NCBI GenBank assembly: GCA_964344055.1
Contig: CAYFLT010000001.1
Span: 130,606 to 194,605, forward strand
DNA from: OFTM10 sp964344055
GTDB taxonomy: Bacteria; Actinomycetota; Acidimicrobiia; Acidimicrobiales; Aldehydirespiratoraceae
DNA length: 64,000 nt
Reading direction: 5' to 3'
The notes under the pieces were generated by a model. That model had not been told where the DNA came from. It ran no database searches and saw only the letters and a list, made by a program, of their open reading frames with translations. Shown piece by piece: positions 19,864-27,396 of the stretch (its first letter is position 1; each line of letters starts with the position of its first letter). The translations under genes and the position numbers were made by a program.

Positions 19864-20871
19864 ATGGATCTCGGACTGACCTGGGGCTACTGGGGTCGGG
19901 GCATGCCCGACAACTTCGTGGAGCTGACCGTGGAGGCCGAGCGAGCCGGGTTCGACGCGGTCTGGTCGGCCGAGTCGTGGGGCTCCGACGCGTTCACGCC
20001 GCTCGCCCTGCTCGCCGCTCACACCGAACGGATCCGGCTCGGCACCGGTGTGGTCCAACTATCCGCCCGTACGCCCGCCGCCACTGCGATGCACGCGGTC
20101 ACCCTCGATCATGTGTCGAACGGGCGACTGATCCTCGGCCTCGGGGTCTCCGGTCCCCAGGTGGTGGAGGGGTGGTACGGCATGCCGTCGCGTCGCCCGC
20201 TCGCTCGCACCCGCGAGTACGTCGAGATCCTCCGGCAGATCTTCCGACGCGAGGGCCCAGTCGAGTTCGAGGGTGACCACTTCCAGCTGCCCTATGCGGG
20301 TGAGGGATCCGAGGGCCTGGGCAAGCCGCTCAAGATCATGACCCACCCTCTTCGGGAGATCCCGATCTGGATCGGTGCGGAGGGTCCGAAGAACGTTGCC
20401 CAGACGTGTGAGATCGCCGACGGCTGGCTGCCGCTGTACTACTCACCCTGGCGGGCCGAGGTGTACCACGACCAGATCAAGGATCGGCCGGCCGGTTTCG
20501 AGATCTGTGTGAACACCACCATCAGGGTCCACTCGGATGTGGAAGAGGCGTTGTGGCCGACCCGCGCGATGCTCGGCTTCTACATCGGTGGCATGGGGGC
20601 GAAGGGGCAGAACTACCACACCAAGCTGATGGCCCGGATGGGCTTCGAGGAGGAGGCCCTCCGGATCCAGGACCTCTTCATGGAGGGTCGGCGGGACGAA
20701 GCCATCGCGGCGGTACCGATCGAGTTCGCGGACGAGATCTCGCTCGTCGGCTCGGTCGACCGGATCAAGGACCGCCTTCAGGCGTGGGACGAGAGTGCGG
20801 TCACGATGATCAATGTCGCGCCTCGCACCGTCGAGGAGATCCGCCAGATCGCCGAGCTCGTCAAGGCCTGA
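19864..20871 (+). CDS. LLM-class F420-dependent oxidoreductase
   Basis: The product has 335 residues. The family pattern is clear: GLTWGYWGRGMPDNFVEL, AERAGFDAVWSAESWG, RIRLGTGVVQLSARTPAATA, VSNGRLILGLGVSGPQVVEGWYG and the late WIGAEGPKNV. These are F420-dependent hydride-transfer enzymes with TIM-barrel folds. It follows the amidohydrolase by 33 bases with a GGAGCGG site, so the two are probably co-transcribed. Its stop lies next to a direct repeat (CTGACTCGC) that is part of the terminator region. Confidence 0.85.
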   Translation: MDLGLTWGYWGRGMPDNFVELTVEAERAGFDAVWSAESWGSDAFTPLALLAAHTERIRLGTGVVQLSARTPAATAMHAVTLDHVSNGRLILGLGVSGPQVVEGWYGMPSRRPLARTREYVEILRQIFRREGPVEFEGDHFQLPYAGEGSEGLGKPLKIMTHPLREIPIWIGAEGPKNVAQTCEIADGWLPLYYSPWRAEVYHDQIKDRPAGFEICVNTTIRVHSDVEEALWPTRAMLGFYIGGMGAKGQNYHTKLMARMGFEEEALRIQDLFMEGRRDEAIAAVPIEFADEISLVGSVDRIKDRLQAWDESAVTMINVAPRTVEEIRQIAELVKA

Positions 20872-20889
20872 CTCGCTACCGAGCTTGCT

Positions 20890-20939
20890 CTACCTGACTC
20901 GCTTTTCTTCCGGGATGAATTTCGAGTCAGGTTGGGTAG
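20890..20939. terminator. Convergent hairpin between LLM and glyoxalase genes
   Basis: CCTGACTCG (20893-20901) pairs perfectly with CGAGTCAGG (20923-20931), and the outer CTA can extend to GGGTAG with a bulge. The right arm contains the stop codon (TCA, 20927-20929) of the minus-strand gene. TTTT follows the left arm inside the loop. Confidence 0.55.
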
Positions 20940-21328
20940 CGGCCGGGCCAGGTGTAGCTGACCACCTCGTACTCGACGCCGTCGGGGTCATTGAAGTAGA
21001 AGCGGCTGCCGGGCTCGTAGGTCATGTGGTTGTAGGGCGTGAGTCCCTCGGCCGTCACCCGGGCCTCCACGACGTCGAGATCGTCGGTGATCACGCCGAT
21101 GTGCTGGAGACCATTCAGCCGGTTCGCGTCCGCGGCAGGCTCGGGCGACGCGGCTGGGGTGTAGAGCGCGACGTAGGAGTCGTCGGTGCCGACGTGCACG
21201 GTGTGGCCGCCGTCGAGTGAAGCGCCCTGCCACCGCACGCGCCAGTCGAAGAGCCGGGTGAGGAGATCGGCGGTGCGGACGGAGTCGGCGACGGTCACAT
21301 TCACGTGCTCGACCTGGATGCTGCTCAT
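20927..21328 (-). CDS. VOC (glyoxalase-fold) family protein
   Basis: The product has 133 residues. Two beta-alpha-beta-beta-beta modules are seen: IQVEHVNVTVADSVRTADLLTRLF and the second half LQHIGVITDDLDVVEARV ending SRFYFNDPDGVEYEVVSY. The metal-ligand positions (His in EHVNV and QHIGV, Glu in EYEVVSY) are present, so it could be a metal-dependent lyase or dioxygenase. GAGGAAGAGG upstream of ATG 21328 is a Shine-Dalgarno site. It is divergent from a Cys-rich regulator. Confidence 0.8.
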   Translation of the reverse strand: MSSIQVEHVNVTVADSVRTADLLTRLFDWRVRWQGASLDGGHTVHVGTDDSYVALYTPAASPEPAADANRLNGLQHIGVITDDLDVVEARVTAEGLTPYNHMTYEPGSRFYFNDPDGVEYEVVSYTWPGRYPT

Positions 21329-21371
21329 GGTGAACCTCTTCCTCTTCTCCACAATTTCAAAAGGGTAGCCT

Positions 21372-21384
21372 TGTGTTAAACACA
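21372..21384. promoter_or_regulatory. Palindrome TGTGTT-A-AACACA in divergent promoter
   Basis: A perfect inverted repeat with a one-base centre lies in the unusually AT-rich 118 bases between the glyoxalase-fold gene and the regulator gene. Position and symmetry suggest an operator, possibly for the adjacent regulator. Confidence 0.45.
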
Positions 21385-21434
21385 GTCAGCCACAACTGCC
21401 GTCATAACGCAAGAAGAATCTTGAACAATCCTGG

Positions 21435-21440
21435 TACGGT
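21435..21440 (+). promoter_or_regulatory. Predicted leaderless -10 box, TACGGT
   Basis: TACGGT ends six bases before ATG 21447 of the regulator. Confidence 0.4.
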
Positions 21441-21446
21441 GGCGGG

Positions 21447-22100
21447 ATGGTCGAATCGCCCCTCGGTCCCGCTCAGCGCCGAATCGTCGATCACCTGAAG
21501 CGGTCGGGCCCCTGCACGACCACTGCGTTGGCCGATGCGCTTGGGGTCACCACCCAGGCCGTGCGTCCCCCGCTGGCGGAACTGGAGGATCGTGGCCTCG
21601 TCGTGGCCGAGACGGTGGCCACCGGATCCCGTGGTCGCCCTCCGCTCGGATGGGCGCTCTCTCCACTCGCCATCGAACTCTTTCCCGATCGCCATCGCGA
21701 CCTCACCCTCGAGCTGATCGACGCCGTGCGCTCGGCGCTCGGTGACGATGCACTCCACCGGGTCCTTCAGGAGCGGGATCAGGGTCAGCGAGCGGCCATC
21801 GAGGCCGACATCCCGGCGGACGCCGATGTCGCCACCCGCGTCGAGGTCCTCGCCCGCACCCGAAGCGAGCAGGGTTACATGGCCGAGGTCGACACCGACG
21901 AGGACGGCAACTTGTTGCTCACCGAACATCACTGCCCGGTGTGTGCGGCGGCCACCGCCTGCCGTGGCCTGTGCACCAACGAACTGGAACTCTTCCGCAG
22001 CATCATCGGTCCGGACGCCATAGTCGAGCGCACCCAGCACCTGTTGTCCGGCGACGAGCGGTGCGTCTACCGCATCCGCACGCCTCAGCCCGCTTCCTGA
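21447..22100 (+). CDS. HTH transcriptional regulator with C-terminal Cys cluster
   Basis: The product has 217 residues. The N-terminal winged helix (AQRRIVDHLKRSGPCTTTALADALGVTTQAV, then RGRPPLGWALS) resembles the ArsR/DeoR-like predicted regulators of the SufR type. The C-terminus holds CPVCAAATACRGLC (C-x2-C-x5-C-x3-C) after a His pair and a further Cys in ERCVYRI, which could hold a Zn ion or Fe-S cluster. The spacing is tighter than that described for SufR. It is divergent from a glyoxalase-fold gene and overlaps the convergent acyltransferase gene by 16 bases. Confidence 0.75.
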   Translation: MVESPLGPAQRRIVDHLKRSGPCTTTALADALGVTTQAVRPPLAELEDRGLVVAETVATGSRGRPPLGWALSPLAIELFPDRHRDLTLELIDAVRSALGDDALHRVLQERDQGQRAAIEADIPADADVATRVEVLARTRSEQGYMAEVDTDEDGNLLLTEHHCPVCAAATACRGLCTNELELFRSIIGPDAIVERTQHLLSGDERCVYRIRTPQPAS

Positions 22101-22804
22101 CCCTCGCTCGACGGCGAACGCTCGGCGGGCGTCTCGTCAGGTGGCTGGCCCGCGTACCAGTCGACGTACTCCTGGCCCGACAGCTCCGCGATCCGAGTCA
22201 TGAGGAGGTCGGTCAGCTCCCGCGCCTTGGTCCGCAACTCGTCCGGGTCGGGTTCGACCTCGACGGCGATGGGCCGACCGATCGAGATCTCGGCGCGCCC
22301 ACCGAGTTTCGGAAGCCGGGCATCGGGAGGCTGGATGTCCTGAGTGCCCCTGAAACCGACCGGAATGAGTGGTGCTCCCGTCTCCAGCGCCAGCCGGGCT
22401 GCGCCGCTGCGTCCCTTGTGGAGCAGGCCGTCGCGGGACCGGGTTCCCTCCGGGAAGATCACGAACAGGCCACCGGCGTCGAGTGCGGCTCGAGCTCGCC
22501 CGAGTGCTTCGGCACTCGCCGCGCCACCGGACCGGTCGATCGGGATCATTCCGATCCAGGGCAGGATCCAGCGGGTCTTCCAGTCGTCGAGGTACTCGGC
22601 CTTGCCGACGCCCAGTGTCGGCCGGTCCACGACGAGCATCGAGAACATGTTGTCCATGAAGGATCGGTGGTTCGGTGCCAGGATCGCACCGCCTTCGGCC
22701 GGGATGTTCTCCTTGCCATCGATCGTGACGTCCCACAATCGCCCCAGCAGTGGGCGCATCACGAGACGGCACGGGCGCTGCAACCAGCCGATGGTGTCGG
22801 GCAC
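22085..22804 (-). CDS. 1-acyl-sn-glycerol-3-phosphate acyltransferase family (PlsC-like)
   Basis: The product has 239 residues from GTG 22804. The acyltransferase motifs are in order: NHRSFMDN (the NHxxxxD box), FPEGTRSRDG (glycerophosphate binding) and APLIPVGFRG. The family acylates lysophosphatidic acid or related acceptors at the membrane. The C-terminal tail is acidic (PPDETPAERSPSSEG). The 3' end overlaps the regulator gene in the convergent direction. Confidence 0.85.
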   Translation of the reverse strand: MPDTIGWLQRPCRLVMRPLLGRLWDVTIDGKENIPAEGGAILAPNHRSFMDNMFSMLVVDRPTLGVGKAEYLDDWKTRWILPWIGMIPIDRSGGAASAEALGRARAALDAGGLFVIFPEGTRSRDGLLHKGRSGAARLALETGAPLIPVGFRGTQDIQPPDARLPKLGGRAEISIGRPIAVEVEPDPDELRTKARELTDLLMTRIAELSGQEYVDWYAGQPPDETPAERSPSSEGQEAG

Positions 22805-22874
22805 GAGCAGAACGTACCAGCCGCGCCGTCGGCGCGGAGCGGTGAACCGGTCGAGGGCCCGAGGTGGAGGTTGC

Positions 22875-22880
22875 TACCGT
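22875..22880 (+). promoter_or_regulatory. Predicted leaderless -10 box, TACCGT
   Basis: TACCGT ends six bases before GTG 22887, the first gene of the five-gene operon. Confidence 0.4.
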
Positions 22881-22886
22881 CTCGGC

Positions 22887-23522
22887 GTGTCATCGACCGC
22901 CCACGCCCAGATCACCGAGCTCGGAACCCCCCTTCGCCGACCGGCCGGTTCGGTGATCTTCTCCGAGGGCGACCCGTCAGCCGCGGTGTATGCGGTCATC
23001 TCGGGCCGGGTCCGGATCGAGGTCAACACGCCTGCGGGTGGCCGCCTCGTGATCGCGGTGAAGGAACCGGGTGAGATCTTCGGTGAGTTCGGCGCGCTCG
23101 ACGGCGGGCCCCGTTCGGCGACGGCGTCCTCGGTGGACGGGGTCGGGCTGGTCCAGGTCACCGCCGACGACTTCCTCGACATCGTGACGCGGGATGCGGA
23201 GCTCGCGATCGCTCTGCTGCGTACCCTCAGCACCCAGCTCCGCCAGGCCGTGGCTCGTACGGCCCTGCGCAACAGTGCGGACACCACGACCCGATTGGCG
23301 TGGCGGCTCACCGAACTCGCCGACCGGTTCGGCGAGTTCAACCCGACCGGGGTCGAGATCGACCTCGCCATCACCCAGGACGACCTCGCCGGCTGGATCG
23401 GTGCGACCAGGGAGGCCACCGCTCGCTCCCTGCGCCAGCTTCGCGATGCCGGATGCGTGGTCACCGCCCGTCGCCGGATCGTGGTGGCGGACCTCGATCG
23501 TCTACGGAGGCTGGGTACATGA
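22887..23522 (+). CDS. Crp/Fnr-family transcriptional regulator
   Basis: The product has 211 residues from GTG 22887. A cyclic-nucleotide-binding fold (GSVIFSEGDPSAAVYAVISG, GEIFGEFGALDGGPRSATAS) is followed by a Crp-type winged helix with ITQDDLAGWIGATREATARS as recognition region. The PRSA segment suits phosphate binding of a cyclic nucleotide. No Cys cluster is present, so it is not an Fnr-type oxygen sensor. The stop overlaps the next start as ATGA, making it the first gene of a coupled operon. Confidence 0.85.
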   Translation: MSSTAHAQITELGTPLRRPAGSVIFSEGDPSAAVYAVISGRVRIEVNTPAGGRLVIAVKEPGEIFGEFGALDGGPRSATASSVDGVGLVQVTADDFLDIVTRDAELAIALLRTLSTQLRQAVARTALRNSADTTTRLAWRLTELADRFGEFNPTGVEIDLAITQDDLAGWIGATREATARSLRQLRDAGCVVTARRRIVVADLDRLRRLGT

Positions 23523-24118
23523 GCAGATGGAACGAACGATCCGATGTGGCCAGGGGCGACGACTACGACCGGCGGTGGCACGAACTCGAAGCTGCGGGTG
23601 AGTCCATCCACGGAGAGGCCGACCTCGTGGAGGCACTCCTCCAGGAGGCAGGAGTCATGTCGCCGGCCGTGCTCGACGCAGGCTGTGGCACGGGTCGGGT
23701 TGCGATCGAGCTCGACCGCCGGGGGATGACCACCGTCGGGGTGGATCTCGATCCCGGCATGCTCGGCGCGGCGAGAGAGAAGGCCCCCGCGATCGAGTGG
23801 CACCTCGGCGACCTGGGTGAGGTCGAGCTCGGCCGGTCATTCGATCTCGTTGCGCTGCCCGGAAACGTCATGATCTTCCTCGCGCCGGGGTCAGAGCCGG
23901 AAGTTCTCGCCAACCTCCGACGCCACTTGAAGCCCGGCGGCTTTCTGCTGGCCGGCTTCCAGCTCGAGGCCGGCCGGCTGTCGCTCGCGGACTACGACGC
24001 CCATGCCGCCATCGCCGGTCTGGCCCTCGTCGATCGGTGGTCGACCTGGGACCGCGAACCGTTCGTTCGGGGCGACTATGCGGTGTCGTTGCACACGCGG
24101 CGTGACACACTCGGCTGA
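23519..24118 (+). CDS. Class I SAM-dependent methyltransferase
   Basis: The product has 199 residues. Motif I AVLDAGCGTGRVAIEL, motif II TVGVDLDPGM, then FDLVALPGNVMIFLAPG and the post-motif LRRHLKPGGFLLAGF. The order and length match Methyltransf_25-type enzymes. It overlaps the Crp gene by four bases and the next SDR by one base (TGATG). Substrate unknown. Confidence 0.8.
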   Translation: MSRWNERSDVARGDDYDRRWHELEAAGESIHGEADLVEALLQEAGVMSPAVLDAGCGTGRVAIELDRRGMTTVGVDLDPGMLGAAREKAPAIEWHLGDLGEVELGRSFDLVALPGNVMIFLAPGSEPEVLANLRRHLKPGGFLLAGFQLEAGRLSLADYDAHAAIAGLALVDRWSTWDREPFVRGDYAVSLHTRRDTLG

Positions 24119-24957
24119 TGCGAGAGTTCGGCGGTCGCACCGCGGTCATCACAGGTGGGGCGTCCGGCATCGGTCTGGCGGTCGCACGGCGGCTGGCGGA
24201 CGAGGGGATGAACCTCGTGCTCGCCGACATCGAGGAGCCGGCGCTCCACGGGGTCGTCGCGGACTTCGAGGCCCGCGACGTCCCGGTGCTCGGGGTCCGC
24301 ACCGATGTCGCCGATGTCGCCTCGGTGGCGGCGCTCGCGGATGCCGCGGCCGATCGGTTCGGTCCGGTCCACGTGCTCTTCAACAACGCCGGCGTCGGCA
24401 TCGGTGGTCCACTGCTGTCCGACGACCCGAAGTACCTCGACCGTTTCGCCTGGACGCTCGGCGTCAACCTCTGGGGCGTGCTGTACGGCATTCGAGCGTT
24501 CGTCCCCGGAATGGTCGCCCACGGCGAACCGGCGCACGTCGTCACCACGGCATCGATGGCGGGGCTCCTTCCGGCCCAGCTCGGTGCCTACACGGTCAGT
24601 AAGTACGGCGCGGTGGCATTGAGCGAGATGCTGGTCCAGGAAGTCGCCGGCACCAGTGTCGGCGTGTCGGTGCTGTGCCCGGGATTCGTCCGGACCGGCA
24701 TCGGCGAGTCGGAGCGAAACCTGCCCGAGCATCTCGTGTCGCTCCAGGAGCCCACTCCCGAGCAGGAGGAGCGAGGCGAGATCATCCGGGAATTCGTCGA
24801 GAGCGGGATGGATCCGGCCGAAGTGGCCGGTCATGTCCGTGATGCCATCGTCGACGGCCGGTTCTGGATCCTGACGCACCCCGACTTCGCCGAACTCCCG
24901 CGAGAGCGAGCCGAGCAGATCGTCGCGGGGACGGCACCGACGCCGTCGGAGATGTGA
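24118..24957 (+). CDS. Short-chain dehydrogenase/reductase
   Basis: The product has 279 residues. VITGGASGIGLAVARRL binds the cofactor, LFNNAGVGIGG is the NNAG motif, Ser lies in TTASMAGLL and YTVSKYG gives Tyr and Lys. The C-terminal extension (ESGMDPAEVAGHVRDAIVDGRFWILTHPDF) is typical of actinobacterial SDRs annotated with broad substrate range. It is coupled on both sides: TGATG with the methyltransferase and GTGA with the phosphatase gene. Confidence 0.85.
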   Translation: MREFGGRTAVITGGASGIGLAVARRLADEGMNLVLADIEEPALHGVVADFEARDVPVLGVRTDVADVASVAALADAAADRFGPVHVLFNNAGVGIGGPLLSDDPKYLDRFAWTLGVNLWGVLYGIRAFVPGMVAHGEPAHVVTTASMAGLLPAQLGAYTVSKYGAVALSEMLVQEVAGTSVGVSVLCPGFVRTGIGESERNLPEHLVSLQEPTPEQEERGEIIREFVESGMDPAEVAGHVRDAIVDGRFWILTHPDFAELPRERAEQIVAGTAPTPSEM

Positions 24958-25697
24958 ACGACCACGAGCTCGCCGCCCAGGTCGCCTCCGACACGGGCGA
25001 CCTCCTCCTCGAGTTGATCCGCGATCCGTCGATTCCCCGCGGGTGGGGTGGACTCGAATACGAGGGCGACCGCGCCGCGCACGACTTCATCGTCGCTGCG
25101 CTGGGGCGATATCGACCGGACGACTCGGTGCTCTCGGAGGAAGGCAGCGATGATCGAGGCCGCCTCAGCGCCGACCGCGTGTGGATCGTCGACCCCCTCG
25201 ACGGGTCGAGCGACTTCGGCTATTCGCCTCACTGGTCGGTCCACGTCGCCCTGGTCGAGCACGGGGCCCCAGTGGCCGGGGCGGTTGCGGTGCCCGGTTG
25301 GGAGACCACCTGGGCCACTGAGCCGAGGCCGGAACCGATCATGTCCCGGGTCGGTTCGGCGCCGAAGATCGTCGTCTCCCGCTCCCGCAGCCACTACGAC
25401 GGCCGAGCGCTGCAGGCCGCGCTGGGAGCGGACGTCTACGCGGTGGGCTCGGCCGGAGTGAAGGCGATGGCGGTGGTCCGAGGGGAGTTCGACGCCTATG
25501 TCCACAGTGGCGGCCTGTACGAGTGGGACTCGTGTGCCCCGGTGGCGGTGGCACGCGCGGCCGGACTGCACTGTTGCCGACTCGACGGGAGCGAACTCGA
25601 GTTCAACAAGCCCGACCCGTGGTCACCCGGACTGATCATCAGCCGCCCCCATCTGGTCGACGATCTGGTCGACGTGATGGCCGACCGGGCGTGGTGA
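24954..25697 (+). CDS. Inositol monophosphatase / CysQ-family phosphatase
   Basis: The product has 247 residues from GTG 24954. The Li-sensitive phosphatase signature is present: LSEEGSDDRGRL (metal Glu), WIVDPLDGSSDFG (metal Asp pair) and YEWDSCAPVAVARAAG. The FNKPDPWSPGLIIS end and overall length point to the 3'-phosphoadenosine phosphatase (CysQ) side of the family rather than inositol phosphatase, but this is not certain. GTGA overlaps with both neighbours indicate translational coupling. Confidence 0.8.
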   Translation: MNDHELAAQVASDTGDLLLELIRDPSIPRGWGGLEYEGDRAAHDFIVAALGRYRPDDSVLSEEGSDDRGRLSADRVWIVDPLDGSSDFGYSPHWSVHVALVEHGAPVAGAVAVPGWETTWATEPRPEPIMSRVGSAPKIVVSRSRSHYDGRALQAALGADVYAVGSAGVKAMAVVRGEFDAYVHSGGLYEWDSCAPVAVARAAGLHCCRLDGSELEFNKPDPWSPGLIISRPHLVDDLVDVMADRAW

Positions 25698-26080
25698 CGG
25701 ACTCTCCGGCGCGGCCCATAGATTCGGCGTTCGTGACCCGCAAGAAGCATCAATCCCGGTCGGTGGAGATCCACGTCGACGCAACGAGGACGGACGTGTG
25801 GGATGGGTTGATGGTCCTCGTTCCGGCGTGGCTCGCGGTCGATGACGAGCTCTCGGTGCAACCCCCGTGGCGCTACTGCTACGAGGGAGGCTCGGCTCAT
25901 CCGGCGCTCGAATTCTTCCAGGGGACGTTATTTCTCCGCGATGACGGCGACAGCTGTCATGTGTCGTGGGGCGTCGTCTTCGATCCCGAGCCGACCGCTG
26001 CCGGGCTCGACGCGATCGAGGGTGCCTGCCAACAGGTCGAGGCGCTGCTCGACGCCCTTGCCGCGCAGTGGAGGGACTGA
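25694..26080 (+). CDS. Small protein of unknown function (SRPBCC-like)
   Basis: The product has 128 residues from GTG 25694, overlapping the phosphatase stop by four bases (GTG 25733 is an alternative). The visible pattern RSVEIHVDATRTDVWDGLM, then PPWRYCYEGG and LEFFQGTLFLRDDGDSCHVSW, and a C-terminal helix (GLDAIEGACQQVEALLDALAAQW) resembles START/SRPBCC folds. No catalytic residue is evident. It is the last gene of the coupled operon that begins with the Crp regulator. Confidence 0.6.
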   Translation: MTDSPARPIDSAFVTRKKHQSRSVEIHVDATRTDVWDGLMVLVPAWLAVDDELSVQPPWRYCYEGGSAHPALEFFQGTLFLRDDGDSCHVSWGVVFDPEPTAAGLDAIEGACQQVEALLDALAAQWRD

Positions 26081-26124
26081 CCGATCGAGGCGTCCGACGG
26101 GGTCCGAAAGTCGTAATCTCCCCG

Positions 26125-26130
26125 TAACAT
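26125..26130 (+). promoter_or_regulatory. Predicted leaderless -10 box, TAACAT
   Basis: TAACAT ends eight bases before ATG 26139. Confidence 0.4.
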
Positions 26131-26138
26131 TGCGCCTC

Positions 26139-27395
26139 ATGCGTCTGCGCCTCATCGCCCTTCTCCTGCTGTTGTCCCTGGCTGCCGCGTCCTGCGGTGG
26201 AGGTGGCGACGACGACGGTGGCGAGGGAGCCGGCGACGACTCGACCGAGGGTGACACCACCGGTGACTCGGGCGACGGAACGACGACGAGCTCAGCTCCC
26301 AGCACCACCAGTGACCCGGCCCTGATGCCACCCACCACCCGCGGTCCGGCGCCGACTGTCACCGTCGAACCCCTCGACGGGGTCGGCGGCATCGGGGTGC
26401 TGTCCGGTGAGCCCCCGTACACCGGGGTCCTCGGCCAGATCGACGCCGACCGCAACATCGTGGCCCCCGTGGCCCTCGCACCGGACGCCGCCGCGGCCGG
26501 GATCGCCCCGCTCACGGGTGAGCCCTTGACCGATCCCGACGCCGCCGACCGGCCCGCGATCGTCGCGAAGATCGACAACACCGAGAAGGGGCGGCCACAG
26601 GAGGCGATCTCCCAGGCCGACATCGTCTTCGTCGAGCAGATCGAGGGCGGCTTCACCCGCCTGGTTCTGGTGTTCCACGCCAACACCCCCGAGGTCGTGG
26701 GTCCGGTTCGCAGCGGCCGAACCACCGACATCGCGATCCTCGGCTCGTTCAACGAGCCGATCTTCGTGTGGTCCGGGGCGAACCTCGTCCATGCGGCCCT
26801 GCTGCGTCGCCAGAACATCGTCGACCTCGGCGCCGGTACCCGCAGCGAATACCACCGGGCTCCCGACCGACCCGGCACCTACGACCTCATGACCGACCCG
26901 AGCGTCCTGTGGTCGATCGCCGCCACGAACGAGGACGGCGGGACCCCGCCGCCCCACTTCGAATACCGCGACGACACCATCGGACTGCCGCCGTCGGCTG
27001 CACCGGCGGCTCGGGCATCGGTCTCGTATCCCTCGGTGACGTCGGAGTGGACCTGGGACGAGTTCGCCGGCGGATGGCGCCGATTCCAGTCAGGGAGCGA
27101 ACACGTCGATGCGGACGGCGAGGCGGTGCTGGCCGCCAATGTCCTGGTGGCGGAGGTCGCCCACGTACGCACCGGCAGCGTCGACCTCGCCGGATCAGCC
27201 GTCTACGAGGAACAGTTCCTCGGGAGTGGTCGCGGCTGGGTGTTCTCCGACGGGCACGTCGTCGAGGTGACGTGGACGAAACCGTCGATCAACTCCGTGG
27301 CCACATGGACCACCGCTGACGGGGTGCCGGTTGCGCTCGTTCCCGGCCAGACCTGGATCGAACTCGCCCCCGAAGGGTCGGTCAGCTTCAGCTGA
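26139..27395 (+). CDS. DUF3048-domain lipoprotein (YerB-like)
   Basis: The product has 418 residues. A lipoprotein signal ends LAAASC, followed by an acidic Gly/Asp/Thr linker. The DUF3048 body is recognisable by ARPAIVAKIDN-type RPAIVAKIDNTEKGRPQ, ADIVFVEQIEGGFTRLVLVFH and PVRSGRTTDI, then YDLMTDP and the second half ending FVPGQTWIEL-like (ALVPGQTWIELAP). The family is found on the outside of Gram-positive cells and its function is unknown. It has its own promoter and converges on the thiolase gene with two bases between stops. Confidence 0.85.
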   Translation: MRLRLIALLLLLSLAAASCGGGGDDDGGEGAGDDSTEGDTTGDSGDGTTTSSAPSTTSDPALMPPTTRGPAPTVTVEPLDGVGGIGVLSGEPPYTGVLGQIDADRNIVAPVALAPDAAAAGIAPLTGEPLTDPDAADRPAIVAKIDNTEKGRPQEAISQADIVFVEQIEGGFTRLVLVFHANTPEVVGPVRSGRTTDIAILGSFNEPIFVWSGANLVHAALLRRQNIVDLGAGTRSEYHRAPDRPGTYDLMTDPSVLWSIAATNEDGGTPPPHFEYRDDTIGLPPSAAPAARASVSYPSVTSEWTWDEFAGGWRRFQSGSEHVDADGEAVLAANVLVAEVAHVRTGSVDLAGSAVYEEQFLGSGRGWVFSDGHVVEVTWTKPSINSVATWTTADGVPVALVPGQTWIELAPEGSVSFS

Positions 27396-27396
27396 G

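Noticed and set aside
17980..20058. 692-residue minus-strand frame opposite the amidohydrolase
   Set aside because: Amidohydrolase motifs (HxH, GASDAG) are on the + strand; the other is a shadow.
22137..22772. Minus-strand frame overlapping the acyltransferase
   Set aside because: The PlsC motifs (NHxxxxD, FPEGTRS) are in the 22085-22804 frame.
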